Positions 9,348-17,537 of a stretch of DNA of 64,000 nucleotides are shown here, piece after piece (position 1 is the first letter of the stretch; every line of letters begins with the position of its first letter). The stretch lies in assembly GCA_040220135.1 (NCBI GenBank), contig JAVJTT010000013.1, positions 432,020 to 496,019 of the forward strand, in the 5' to 3' direction. The notes under the pieces were generated by a model that was not told where the DNA came from, made no database searches, and saw nothing but the letters and a program-made list of their open reading frames with translations. The translations under genes and the position numbers were made by a program. This DNA is from CAJXMH01 sp040220135. GTDB lineage: Bacteria; Bacteroidota; Bacteroidia; Flavobacteriales_E; Vicingaceae.

Positions 9348-10898
9348 TTATAGTGAATGTGATATGTATTCAAAAGGAAACATTAGGTTCTTTTGAATAT
9401 TCTCAATAAAGTCAAGGTCTCTCTTTTTTGCAACCTCTGGACCTACAATAGCTAGGTAAACTTTCTTAGAAGATTTGTTCTTGAACTGATAATCTAACAA
9501 TTGTCCAATTCCTGCTCGAATGCAAGCATAAGGAGAATGAAAAGGTTTTACTTCATAAATGAATATCTCCTCTTTATTTTCTCTTAGTATATCAATGAAT
9601 CTTTCTTCTGTTCTAACGCTGTCTTCAGAAAAGGTAGCATCTAAATATCTGGCAAAGGCTAATTGCAGTTTATCATGAGCTTTAGAAACTGGACCTCCTT
9701 TGCTTCCAGAGCGATAACCATTTTCAGTGCTTTTATCATTTATTCTGCTTTCTTCGAGTTCTAATTCTTCTTCAGAATCTTCTAGCTCGAGGCTGGAATA
9801 ATTTCCAAAGATTTTTTCAAAGTGCCCTTTTCTTTGATTCGGTATGATATGATGAATAGTTTTTCCATAGCTAAGTTTGGTTTCTATTTGCAAAGCTGTT
9901 TCTAAAAATGAAACATTTATAGTATGTCCTAATTCATTATCATGTTTATAAACTTGACCATTAATAGCGGTTACTTCTGCATATGCAATAATGGTTAAAT
10001 TTCCATATTGTCCTTTTGATTTAATAGCTATCAAATCTCCTTCTTTCAATTCTAAGAAATAGCTTAACGTTCTTTTTGCCTCAGCGAAATTGGTTCTAGA
10101 ACTATCTATGTTTTTATCTATCCATTTGTTGATTTCCGGATAAGGCTTAGCATACAAATGGCTAAAGTCTATATCCCAAAAATAACCCGTGGCAACAACC
10201 TCTTTTTTATACAATTTCTCAGCTATGCTATAATAATTGCCATTCTCATCTCTATATTTTGAACCTAATATGTAATAATTTCTTTTGGTCTGTTGCTTTA
10301 TAATGTCTAACTCTTGAAAGTAAAATTCAAAAAAATCTTGCTCCTCAGGCTTTTGTGAAAGTATATATGCGTGAAGATTAGAGTAACGAGCTTTGCTATA
10401 ATTAGGGTGTCTAAGGTTCTTGGCAACCATTCGCAACATTAGATTATTGTATATTGGGAATAAATTTAGGTTTGAATAAATAAAAGCAATTTTCCACTTA
10501 ATCCATCTGTCTAGGTTAATTCCATCAATGTTGCTAAAGTTTTGATTTTGTGAATCTTCAACTACTTGAATTATTAGAGTTTTTATAGTGTTGAAAGCTT
10601 CTTCAGCTGTGTTTCCATATTTTGTTCTCCATCCGTAAACACCATCTGTTGTAAGGTCTTTTGTTTTGAACGGTTCTGATTTATTTCTTCTCCAGATACC
10701 AAATTTATCAGAAGGGCGACCTCCAATTCTTCCTAGCTTTTCAGTTCCTTTTTCTAAATCATGGCAGAACGTTGGCTTGTTACCAACTTGCACATATTCC
10801 GTCAAAGTCATGTTCCTAATTTTATCAACCGTCCATTTATTTGTGAAATATTTTATTAATTCATAGGGGTTTAGGTTGCTTGTTTTTTTACTCATCAC
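9348..10898 (-). CDS. McrB-N-like/PD-(D/E)XK protein, putative restriction nuclease
   Basis: 516 aa, first gene of the defence run. The N-terminus (about 25-75, with FCHDLEKGTEKLGRIGG and FGIWRR) resembles the module that opens many Bacteroidota McrB-type 5-methylcytosine restriction proteins. Residues about 285-345 (LKEGDLIAIKSKG, TIIAYAEVTAI) look like an EVE/PUA-type modified-base reader. An acidic linker follows (about 373-385), then a C-terminal PD-(D/E)XK nuclease: D436, E449, K451 (FIYEVKP) plus a QxxxY element, Q466 to Y470 (GQLLDY). No GTPase or AAA domain is present, unlike true McrB. It probably cleaves modified DNA or serves the adjacent RT; both roles are inference. The second codon is also ATG, so the start could be 3 nt later. 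Confidence 0.7.
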   Translation of the reverse strand: MMSKKTSNLNPYELIKYFTNKWTVDKIRNMTLTEYVQVGNKPTFCHDLEKGTEKLGRIGGRPSDKFGIWRRNKSEPFKTKDLTTDGVYGWRTKYGNTAEEAFNTIKTLIIQVVEDSQNQNFSNIDGINLDRWIKWKIAFIYSNLNLFPIYNNLMLRMVAKNLRHPNYSKARYSNLHAYILSQKPEEQDFFEFYFQELDIIKQQTKRNYYILGSKYRDENGNYYSIAEKLYKKEVVATGYFWDIDFSHLYAKPYPEINKWIDKNIDSSRTNFAEAKRTLSYFLELKEGDLIAIKSKGQYGNLTIIAYAEVTAINGQVYKHDNELGHTINVSFLETALQIETKLSYGKTIHHIIPNQRKGHFEKIFGNYSSLELEDSEEELELEESRINDKSTENGYRSGSKGGPVSKAHDKLQLAFARYLDATFSEDSVRTEERFIDILRENKEEIFIYEVKPFHSPYACIRAGIGQLLDYQFKNKSSKKVYLAIVGPEVAKKRDLDFIENIQKNLMFPFEYISHSL

Positions 10899-11125
10899 TT
10901 TAATTATTTGATTTTACTATTTCATCCCTCAATAATGTTCACCGTAAAGTCACAAAATACATTTATTGTTTCGTGGTGGTATCAAATTCAGGGTGTATGT
11001 GTAGGTCGTTTCAATTGTAAAAAGTCTGCCTCTAAAATACTCACAAAATACAATCAGTTAAGTTTTAGAATTCGATTTTCTGCTTGCTTCTCTTTTAAGG
11101 GGTGATGGTGTGGGTGCCTCGAGTG
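10899..11125. other. Intergenic stretch upstream of the nuclease gene
   Basis: Gene-free leader before the defence run. Two copies of the 11-mer CACAAAATACA occur at 10951-10961 and 11042-11052. On the minus strand each reads TGTATTTTGTG, which is one base short of the Bacteroidota -7 consensus TAnnTTTG, so they may be promoter or operator elements for the nuclease-RT genes. No convincing -33 TTG at the usual distance was found. Short open frames here look non-coding. Confidence 0.3.
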
Positions 11126-11187
11126 GCTTAAACCGTGCCCTTCGATACTATCCCGAAAATTCGGGATCACTCAGGGTACGGTTTAAG
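11126..11187. repeat. Intergenic long hairpin repeat (copy A)
   Basis: Imperfect long hairpin: TTAAACCGT (11128-11136) pairs with ACGGTTTAA (11178-11186), and inside it TCCCGAA (11151-11157) pairs with TTCGGGA (11160-11166) around a 2-nt loop. The flanks carry CTCGAGTGG and GTATCGAGA words that recur in copy B near 12.7-12.9 kb. It looks like a member of the REP/MITE-like palindromes common between Bacteroidota genes. It has no T tract, so it is not a classic terminator. The repeat unit probably extends to about 11290. Confidence 0.6.
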
Positions 11188-11380
11188 TTGTACCGAGAGA
11201 TACCAACAAAATGTATCGAGAATAAGGCGGTTCACTCGAGAAGCGATTTAAAGGTACCAAGAAGTTCCCCAAAAGGGTGTGAATTAGACCTCTAGAGAAG
11301 CAAGAAAAAAAGGTTTAAACGAATCGCATGAGTTATGTTTTATTGAATGGCTCACGAAATGCCACGAACTTAATCAAGTT

Positions 11381-12346
11381 CTATTCTTCAAATTCAACTA
11401 CCCAGATTCCCCTCAGTTGGTTTTCACTGTAGCCAGTAGCTTTATCTTCAGGGTATTTTTCTTCAATTTTTGCTAGGGTAGTGGGGTCAATTTGTTCGCC
11501 TGCCTTACCATGACATTGTAAGCACATGCTATTGGTCATGATGGGGTAATAGCCCACCCATTTACCATCCACTTGTTTGATTTGTGGTTTGTTTTGTTTG
11601 CCTTGCTCAATTCTTGCTTTCGCCTCTTTGATGTAGGCTAATTCTGCTTCATTGGCTTTGTTTAGCGGATTTCTGTTTTGGTCTGAAACTCTCTTAATGC
11701 TAGCATTTTGCATTTGAGCTAGGCTGTCGGTAATAGGTAGTGCTTTTAGGTTACAAAACTCAACCGCTCCGGCTGCACCTCTTTGATTGATCGCTTGCAT
11801 TAAGTTTTTACCTAAGGCCGCTTTGGTTTTCAAGGCCATGGCTTTACCCTTAGCCAAAGGGCTTTTCTCTGCTGTTTCGGATTCCTTTTTATGCTTTTCT
11901 TTTCCATGCTTTTTGCCTTTGCCGTGTTTTTGTTTGTGATGCTCATCAAACCATTCAGGCTTGGGAAGTTCGTTTTCGTACATGTAGTTGGCGATGACTT
12001 CAATTTCTGCTTCCGGAAATTGCATAGCGGCCATGAGGCCAAACTTTTTAATAGCCCCTTTCATCAAGGCTTTTTCTTCCGTAGGTTGATTAAGAAAGGA
12101 CTTCATAGCTGCCACAAAGACCTCTTTGGTTTCGTATTTCTTGGTGTAGTGTTTTTTTACCGCAAACAAGGGTGGAGCCAAGCGGCTATCTTCAGCTGAA
12201 GTGGGGTGGTGACAGCTGTAGCATTTGTTTTGCATTAAGGCTAATGCTTCCGCTTTCGCTTCGCTTACGCAAGCTTGTAAAATAATGGCAACTAAGGCAA
12301 GGAACATCGTTCCTAAAGCAAGTTTATTAAGCGAGTAGATCTTCAT
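11381..12346 (-). CDS. c-type cytochrome lipoprotein with Tll0287-like domain
   Basis: 321 aa. A hydrophobic signal ends in the lipobox LQAC (C26), so the protein is probably a periplasm-facing lipoprotein. Domain one (about 28-140) is a class I cytochrome c with the haem motif CYSCH at 42-46. A linker rich in Lys and His follows (about 140-160, HGKGKKHGKEK). Domain two (about 170-321) is Tll0287-like (DUF3365), with a second haem motif CLQCH at 275-279. Two haem sites predict a dihaem electron carrier; donor and acceptor are unknown. It stands alone, with repeat-rich intergenic DNA on both sides, so context gives no pathway. Confidence 0.85.
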   Translation of the reverse strand: MKIYSLNKLALGTMFLALVAIILQACVSEAKAEALALMQNKCYSCHHPTSAEDSRLAPPLFAVKKHYTKKYETKEVFVAAMKSFLNQPTEEKALMKGAIKKFGLMAAMQFPEAEIEVIANYMYENELPKPEWFDEHHKQKHGKGKKHGKEKHKKESETAEKSPLAKGKAMALKTKAALGKNLMQAINQRGAAGAVEFCNLKALPITDSLAQMQNASIKRVSDQNRNPLNKANEAELAYIKEAKARIEQGKQNKPQIKQVDGKWVGYYPIMTNSMCLQCHGKAGEQIDPTTLAKIEEKYPEDKATGYSENQLRGIWVVEFEE

Positions 12347-12699
12347 GGTGAGCAGTAGTATTAAATTGAATAAGCGCTAAATTCATCATTTCAGTGCGCT
12401 TTTTGTGTAACTTTTGAGACAAAGAGAACTAGACCGCTGCGCTGTTAGACTTTAGACCGCTGCGCTGTTAGACTTTAGACCGCTTCGCTTTAAGATTTTA
12501 GACCTTGGAGTTGAAGAGGAGAAGATTAAAAGTTGAAGAGTTTAAGAGAAGAAAAGGTGAAGAGAAGAAAAGAAAAGGTGAAGAGATAAAAGAGTACACT
12601 AGAAGCTCATACGGTACTTTGGATAATTTATTGCTTGCTTTTGATTTTTGGAACTTCGATTGCTTTATTGCTACCTCTCGATACCCATCCTAATGGTGT
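12347..12699. other. Intergenic stretch, low-complexity
   Basis: No gene is supported. The stretch holds the 23-bp tandem repeat listed separately and then a purine-rich, AAG/GAA low-complexity run (about 12505-12590) whose open plus-strand frame has a biased, non-protein-like composition. From about 12660 the sequence starts to share words (CTCGATACCCA) with the hairpin repeat family. Confidence 0.5.
12430..12498. repeat. 23-bp tandem repeat, three copies
   Basis: Unit TAGACCGCTGCGCTGTTAG plus ACTT occurs exactly at 12430-12452 and 12453-12475. A diverged third copy follows at 12476-12498, with CTTCGCTT in place of CTGCGCTG. It lies between the cytochrome gene and the E1 gene. No coding or regulatory role is apparent. 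Confidence 0.8.
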
Positions 12700-12925
12700 T
12701 AATCCGGGCGGGCATCCCGCAGCTTCTCGGTACTATTAAATCGCTTCTCGAGTGGTTTAATCCGCACCCTGAGTGTTAAGCCTTTTTGGCTTAGTGTATT
12801 GAAGGGCCGGATTAAAGTGTATCGAGAGAATCGATTTAATCACTCGAAGCCCTGCGGGACACTTGATGTACCAATAAAGAGTATCGAGAACAAGGCGCAA
12901 CGTTTAGGCTAGAAATGAGATCACT
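12700..12925. repeat. Intergenic long hairpin repeat (copy B)
   Basis: Stem TTTAATCCG (12756-12764) pairs with CGGATTAAA (12808-12816), with an inner stem TAAGCC (12777-12782) and GGCTTA (12788-12793). Shared words with copy A at 11.1 kb include CTCGAGTGG, CCCTGAGTG or its complement, GTATCGAGA and the ATCGATTTAA-type arms. The word order suggests relatives in opposite inner orientation. The rest of the gap to 13017 is T-rich and low-complexity. Confidence 0.55.
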
Positions 12926-13017
12926 CTAGACGCATTAAGCTTTTCGCTCGCTACTTTGGTTTTTATGCTTGTGACTTTATGCTTTCAGCATTTAGCTCTT
13001 CGCTCTTCGCTTTCAGC

Positions 13018-15447
13018 TTAATAAAGCTTCGGAAAACGCTCCGGATCTACATCCCGCATCATTTCATAAGCAGCCTCAACCATATCGTCAATACTCGGTT
13101 TAGAAAAGTAATCGCCATCAGTGCCATAAGCCGGACGGTGATCTTTAGAAGCTAAAGTTTTGGGTTCAACATCTAAGTGGTAGTAACCGCCTTGCTCTTC
13201 CAAAACTTTCTGCATCATGTAGGCAGAAGCGCCACCTTTTACATCTTCGTCTAAGAAAAGCACTTTGTTGGTCTTTTTCAATGATTCAACAATGCTGTGC
13301 TTGCTGTCAAAAGGCATTAAGGTGCGCACGTCGATCAACTCGGCAGAAATGCCCAATTCGGCTAATTCTTTTACTGCTTGTTCAGCTAAATTGCAGGTAG
13401 AGCCATAACTCACAATGGTCAAGTCTTCACCTTCCGCAACCACTTCAGGCACACCCAATGGAATTTGGAATTCTCCCAAATTGTTTGGCATTTTTTCTTT
13501 GCTACGGTAGGCGTTCAGTGGCTCTATAATCAAAGCCGGATCGTCACCTTGTAATAAGGTATTGTAAAAACCGGCAGCCGTAGTCAAGTTACGCGGCACA
13601 CAAATGTGGATTCCTTTCAGGGAGTTGATAATGGTGCCCATGGGAGAACCAGAATGCCAAATGCCTTCCAAACGGTGTCCACGAGTACGCACGATCAAAG
13701 GCGCTTTTTGTCCTCCGGCACTGCGGTATTGAACGGTCGCTAAATCGTCGCTTAAGATCTGTAAACAGTAAAGCAAGTAATCCAAATATTGAATCTCGGC
13801 AATGGGTCTTAATCCTCGCATGGCCATGCCAATGCCTTGTCCGGCTATGGTAGCTTCTCTAATTCCGGTGTCGCTCACTCTAAGCTCTCCGTATTTTTCT
13901 TGCAATCCTTCTAAGCCTTGATTTACGTCACCAATCTTTCCGGAGTCTTCTCCAAAGATCAAGACTTCCGGGTACTTTTCTAATAGCTTATCAAAATTCT
14001 CTCTCAAAACCACGCGTCCATCCACTTCCTCCGCTTCAGCATCATATTGTACATCCACTCCATTTAAAAGTAGGGGGCTGTCTTCCGACTGACTGTATAG
14101 ATGACTGTTAAAACGATCAGCATTCAACTCACTAGCAGAACGATACCAATCAATGAGAGCGCTTTTAGCTTGGCTGTTATCGTTTCGGCAAATACGAATG
14201 GTTTTACGGACCGCTTTGATCACATCTTTGCGCAGTGGCTCGGGATTGGTTTTTAGATCGGTAATAATCGGTTTAATGAAGTTGCTTTGAGAAGATTCTT
14301 CCACTAAAGTGTTCAACAAAGTCAAAGCTTCCTCTCTTTCAGTTTTAATCTTACCTAAGAAACTGTCCCAAGCGGCTTTTTTGGCTTTTCTAACTTCTTT
14401 CTTGGCATCCTCTTGCAATTGCTTGAGTTCCTCTTCGGTGGCCAAGCCCTTCTCTATGATCCATTCACCTAACTTGGCAATGCAATCATAGTCTTGTTCC
14501 CACTGCAAGCGTTCTTTTGATTTGTAACGCTCATGCGAACCAGAGGTAGAGTGACCTTGTGGTTGCGTTACTTCTTCTACGTGAATCAATACCGGAATAT
14601 GCTCTTCTCGGGCTAAGTTGACTGCCTTTTCATAGGTCGCGATCAAGCCGGCATAATCCCAGCCTTTTGCTTTCAAGATCTCATAGCCGTTGGTTTGTCC
14701 TTCGTCGCGTTGAAAGCCTTTTAATACTTCCGAAATGCTTTCTTTGGTGGTTTGGTATTTCTTAGGTACAGAAATGCCATGTCCATCGTCCCAAACCGAC
14801 ATCACCATAGGCACTTGTAAAACACCGGCAGCATTAATGGTTTCCCAGAAAAGTCCTTCTGAAGTACTGGAATCACCTATGGTTCCAAAGGCTACTTCAT
14901 TGCCTTTGCGGCTGAATCTATTGTCTTCGGGAATGAGGTCGTTATTACGGTAAACTTTAGACGCTTGCGCCAAACCCAACAATCGCGGCATTTGTCCGGC
15001 CGTAGGAGAGATATCTGCCGAAGAGTTTTTCATCTCTTTCAAGGATCTCCAATTTCCATTTTCATCCAAGCTTCGAGTAGAGTAGTGGCCGTTCATGGAA
15101 CGTCCGCCGGAAGAAGGCTCTTCTTCCACATTAGGGTTAGCATAAAGCTGAGCAAAGAACTTTTCTACGTCGGTTTGTCCGATGGCCATCATAAAGGTTT
15201 GATCGCGGTAATAGCCGGAACGAAAATCACCATCTTCAAAAAACTTGGCCATGGCTAATTGAGGGATTTCTTTACCATCCCCAAAGATGCCAAACTTGGC
15301 CTTTCCGGTCAATACTTCTCTTCTTCCAAGCAATGAGGCCTCACGACTTACGTTCGCTAATCGGTAATCGTCCAATACCAATTGCTTGAAGTCATCCTTA
15401 CTTAAGTCTTTCTTTTTTGCTTCTTGTGCCACAGCTTCTTTACTCAT
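13018..15447 (-). CDS. Fused E1 alpha/beta 2-oxoacid dehydrogenase
   Basis: 809 aa from ATG at 15447; the frame is open upstream to 15516, but those residues (VVLFFQSSLNYY) do not look native. The N-terminal half is the E1 alpha, thiamine-diphosphate-binding part (PTAGQMPRLLGLAQA, GDSSTSEGLFWETINAAG, WDDGHGISVP). The C-terminal half is E1 beta (FGEDSGKIGDVNQG, GQGIGMAMRGLRPIAEIQ, FLDEDVKGGASAYM). Such fused E1 proteins decarboxylate branched-chain 2-oxoacids or pyruvate and pass the acyl group to E2. Bacteroidota often carry this fused form away from E2 and E3 genes, as here. A -7-like TACTTTTG lies on the minus strand at 15473-15480, just upstream. The exact substrate is uncertain. Confidence 0.9.
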   Translation of the reverse strand: MSKEAVAQEAKKKDLSKDDFKQLVLDDYRLANVSREASLLGRREVLTGKAKFGIFGDGKEIPQLAMAKFFEDGDFRSGYYRDQTFMMAIGQTDVEKFFAQLYANPNVEEEPSSGGRSMNGHYSTRSLDENGNWRSLKEMKNSSADISPTAGQMPRLLGLAQASKVYRNNDLIPEDNRFSRKGNEVAFGTIGDSSTSEGLFWETINAAGVLQVPMVMSVWDDGHGISVPKKYQTTKESISEVLKGFQRDEGQTNGYEILKAKGWDYAGLIATYEKAVNLAREEHIPVLIHVEEVTQPQGHSTSGSHERYKSKERLQWEQDYDCIAKLGEWIIEKGLATEEELKQLQEDAKKEVRKAKKAAWDSFLGKIKTEREEALTLLNTLVEESSQSNFIKPIITDLKTNPEPLRKDVIKAVRKTIRICRNDNSQAKSALIDWYRSASELNADRFNSHLYSQSEDSPLLLNGVDVQYDAEAEEVDGRVVLRENFDKLLEKYPEVLIFGEDSGKIGDVNQGLEGLQEKYGELRVSDTGIREATIAGQGIGMAMRGLRPIAEIQYLDYLLYCLQILSDDLATVQYRSAGGQKAPLIVRTRGHRLEGIWHSGSPMGTIINSLKGIHICVPRNLTTAAGFYNTLLQGDDPALIIEPLNAYRSKEKMPNNLGEFQIPLGVPEVVAEGEDLTIVSYGSTCNLAEQAVKELAELGISAELIDVRTLMPFDSKHSIVESLKKTNKVLFLDEDVKGGASAYMMQKVLEEQGGYYHLDVEPKTLASKDHRPAYGTDGDYFSKPSIDDMVEAAYEMMRDVDPERFPKLY

Positions 15448-15561
15448 CTTAATCGCTTTAGAAATTGGATTGCAAAAGTAATAATTTAGGGAAGATTGAA
15501 AGAATAAAACCACCAACTTAGGGCCTATGAAACAACCATTGCTTTGGTTATTTTTGTCCCC

Positions 15562-16116
15562 ATGATTTTGCCAATAGTAGCTTACGGAGACCCTGTTCTA
15601 AAAAGAGAAGCAGAAGAGATCGAAGAGGATTATCCCTTTCTAGAGGAACTGATTGACAATATGTACGAGACCATGTACAATGCAGAAGGAGTTGGCTTGG
15701 CGGCTCCTCAAATTGGAAAGTCGATTCGATTATTCATAGTTGATGCTTCTCCTTTTGAAGAGGAAGAACCGGAATTGAAAGATTTCAAGAAGACTTTTAT
15801 CAACCCCATTATAGTGGAAGAAGAAGGGGAGCCTTGGAATTTTAATGAAGGCTGTTTGAGTATTCCCGGTATTCGGGAAGATGTAAGTCGTAATCCCAAG
15901 ATTACCATAGAGTATTACGATGAGGACTTTAACCTTTTAGAAGAAAGCTATGAAGGGATAGCGGCTCGAATTATTCAACATGAATATGATCATGTGGATG
16001 GGATACTGTTTACTGATTTGATCAATCCACTAAAAAGAAGATTACTAAAGAGCAAACTCAATAATATTAGCAAGGGCAACGTTAAAGTGCCTTATCGTAT
16101 GAAATTTCCAAAATAA
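15562..16116 (+). CDS. def: Peptide deformylase
   Basis: 184 aa from ATG at 15562 (MILPIVAYGDPVL); the longer frame from 15544 adds six hydrophobic residues that the family lacks. All three family motifs are present: GVGLAAPQIG (43-52), EGCLSIPG with metal ligand C98, and QHEYDHVDG with H140 and H144. It removes the formyl group from nascent N-terminal methionine. A -7-like TATTTTTG at 15549-15556 sits only 6 nt before the start, so the mRNA could be nearly leaderless. The TPR lipoprotein gene follows 9 nt downstream. fmt, the opposing formylation enzyme, is elsewhere in the window (36721). Confidence 0.97.
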   Translation: MILPIVAYGDPVLKREAEEIEEDYPFLEELIDNMYETMYNAEGVGLAAPQIGKSIRLFIVDASPFEEEEPELKDFKKTFINPIIVEEEGEPWNFNEGCLSIPGIREDVSRNPKITIEYYDEDFNLLEESYEGIAARIIQHEYDHVDGILFTDLINPLKRRLLKSKLNNISKGNVKVPYRMKFPK

Positions 16117-16125
16117 TCAACTGTT

Positions 16126-16719
16126 ATGAAACGTACACTTACTTTTTACATGCTTAGCCTAGCGCTTGTTTTTACCGCCTGTAACTCTTCTTCAAAGCAA
16201 GAAGAAGAAAAGAAAAAGTTCATTCCCTTAGAAAAGATGAACTTAACAAGCTTGGATGAAGAAATTGGTAAAAGGGAGAAAGCCCTAAATGAAGACACCG
16301 CCAATGTTAACCGTCAGTTAGCGGCTCAATTAATGGAAGCTTATGTAGTATATGCGGAGCGTTTTCCCAATTATGAAGAAGCAGCAGACCGCTTATTTAA
16401 AGCCGGAGAACTGGCCATGGGATTGGGGCATAAAGTACAATCCATCAAATATTTTGATAAGGTTTACAATGACTTTCGTGATTATGAGAAACGACCTTAT
16501 GCTTTGTTTATGAAGGCATTTGTTTTAGAAAATCAAGCCATGCAGTACGATCAAGCCAAGGAAGTTTATGAAAAATTTCTAAGTGAATTTCCTAGTCATC
16601 CCATGGCTGATGATGCAGAATATTCCATTAAAAACATGGGAAAAAGCCCTGAAGAGTTGATTCGAGAATTTGAACGTAGAGATAGCTTAGAGAAAGCTCA
16701 AAAGAAAGCAGCCGCCTAA
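16126..16719 (+). CDS. TPR-repeat lipoprotein
   Basis: 197 aa. Signal peptide with lipobox FTAC, lipidated Cys at 19, then a short charged linker (QEEEKKKF). From about 65 the protein is helical with TPR-like pairs (YEEAADRLFKAGELAM, KVQSIKYFDKVYNDF, YDQAKEVYEKFLSEFPSHP). The last pairs resemble those of BamD/YbgF-type periplasmic scaffolds, but the protein is too short and general to name. It probably faces the periplasm as a protein-protein adaptor. It is co-directional with def, 9 nt after its stop, and converges with cdaA at 16720 with no gap. Confidence 0.8.
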   Translation: MKRTLTFYMLSLALVFTACNSSSKQEEEKKKFIPLEKMNLTSLDEEIGKREKALNEDTANVNRQLAAQLMEAYVVYAERFPNYEEAADRLFKAGELAMGLGHKVQSIKYFDKVYNDFRDYEKRPYALFMKAFVLENQAMQYDQAKEVYEKFLSEFPSHPMADDAEYSIKNMGKSPEELIREFERRDSLEKAQKKAAA

Positions 16720-17526
16720 TTATTCTTCAAAAAACTCTTCTTCAAGAAACTTTCGAAGGTCTTCTGCACTGACATCGGGACTTAGTTGACCACTTTTAAC
16801 AATGGCAATTTTTCCGGTTTCCTCTGAAACGGCAATAGCTACAGCTGTGGTATTTTCAGTAATGCCTACTGCCGCACGGTGTCGTAAACCCAATTTAGAA
16901 GGAATGCTAGGGCTATCAGAAACTGGCAAGATGCAACGGGCAGCCGCAATGCGATTCTGATAAATAATGACGCCACCATCGTGTAGTGGGTTATTCTTAA
17001 AAAAGATTGTTTCCAACAAATTGGCAGTTAGTTTGGCGTCCAATTCATCGCCGGTAGAGGTATGGTAGCGCAATTCAGAATCTTTGGTAACCACTAGCAA
17101 AGCGCCGGTATGGCTGCGAGACATATTAAAACAGGCCCGTACAATAGCACTAATGTTCAGTTCATCTTCTGAAACATTGCTCTTCGACCAAGAAAGTATT
17201 TTTTTTATGAAGCTAGGTCCTCCTAATGGACTTTGCGAGCCTACCAAAAGTAAGAAGCGTCGAATTTCTTGCTGAAAAACAATAATTAAAGCCAAGACCC
17301 CAACGCCAATGAACTGGCCCAAGATTTCAGAAAGCAATTCCATTTGCATGGCAGAAACCAATTTCCAAAACAAATAAATGGCCAGTATTCCAAGAAAAAT
17401 ACGAATGGCAACTGTGCCCTTTACTAGTTTGTATAATTGATAAAGGAGCACGGCCACTAAAAGGATATCTACTATATCAAGCCATCGGACGCTTAAGAAT
17501 AAAAGTGGTGTTTGGTAGATGCTCAT
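16720..17526 (-). CDS. cdaA: Diadenylate cyclase CdaA
   Basis: 268 aa from ATG at 17526; the frame extends to a TTG at 17535, but MSIYQTPLLFL is the better start. Three N-terminal membrane helices (about 15-35, 40-60, 65-90) precede the DAC/DisA_N catalytic domain with DGG at 183-185 (NPLHDGGVII) and RHR at 215-217 (LGLRHRAAVG). It makes cyclic di-AMP from two ATP, a signal for cell wall and osmotic balance. It is the common single-copy cyclase of Bacteroidota. It starts 11 nt after the folP stop, so folP and cdaA form an operon; this pairing is familiar in the phylum. Confidence 0.96.
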   Translation of the reverse strand: MSIYQTPLLFLSVRWLDIVDILLVAVLLYQLYKLVKGTVAIRIFLGILAIYLFWKLVSAMQMELLSEILGQFIGVGVLALIIVFQQEIRRFLLLVGSQSPLGGPSFIKKILSWSKSNVSEDELNISAIVRACFNMSRSHTGALLVVTKDSELRYHTSTGDELDAKLTANLLETIFFKNNPLHDGGVIIYQNRIAAARCILPVSDSPSIPSKLGLRHRAAVGITENTTAVAIAVSEETGKIAIVKSGQLSPDVSAEDLRKFLEEEFFEE

Positions 17527-17537
17527 GGCAGACAATA

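Noticed and set aside
12505..12693. 62-aa plus-strand frame between the cytochrome and E1 genes
   Set aside because: Composition is a purine-rich AAG/GAA run (KRRRLKVEEFKRRKGEEKKRK-like), with no family features and repeats on both sides.
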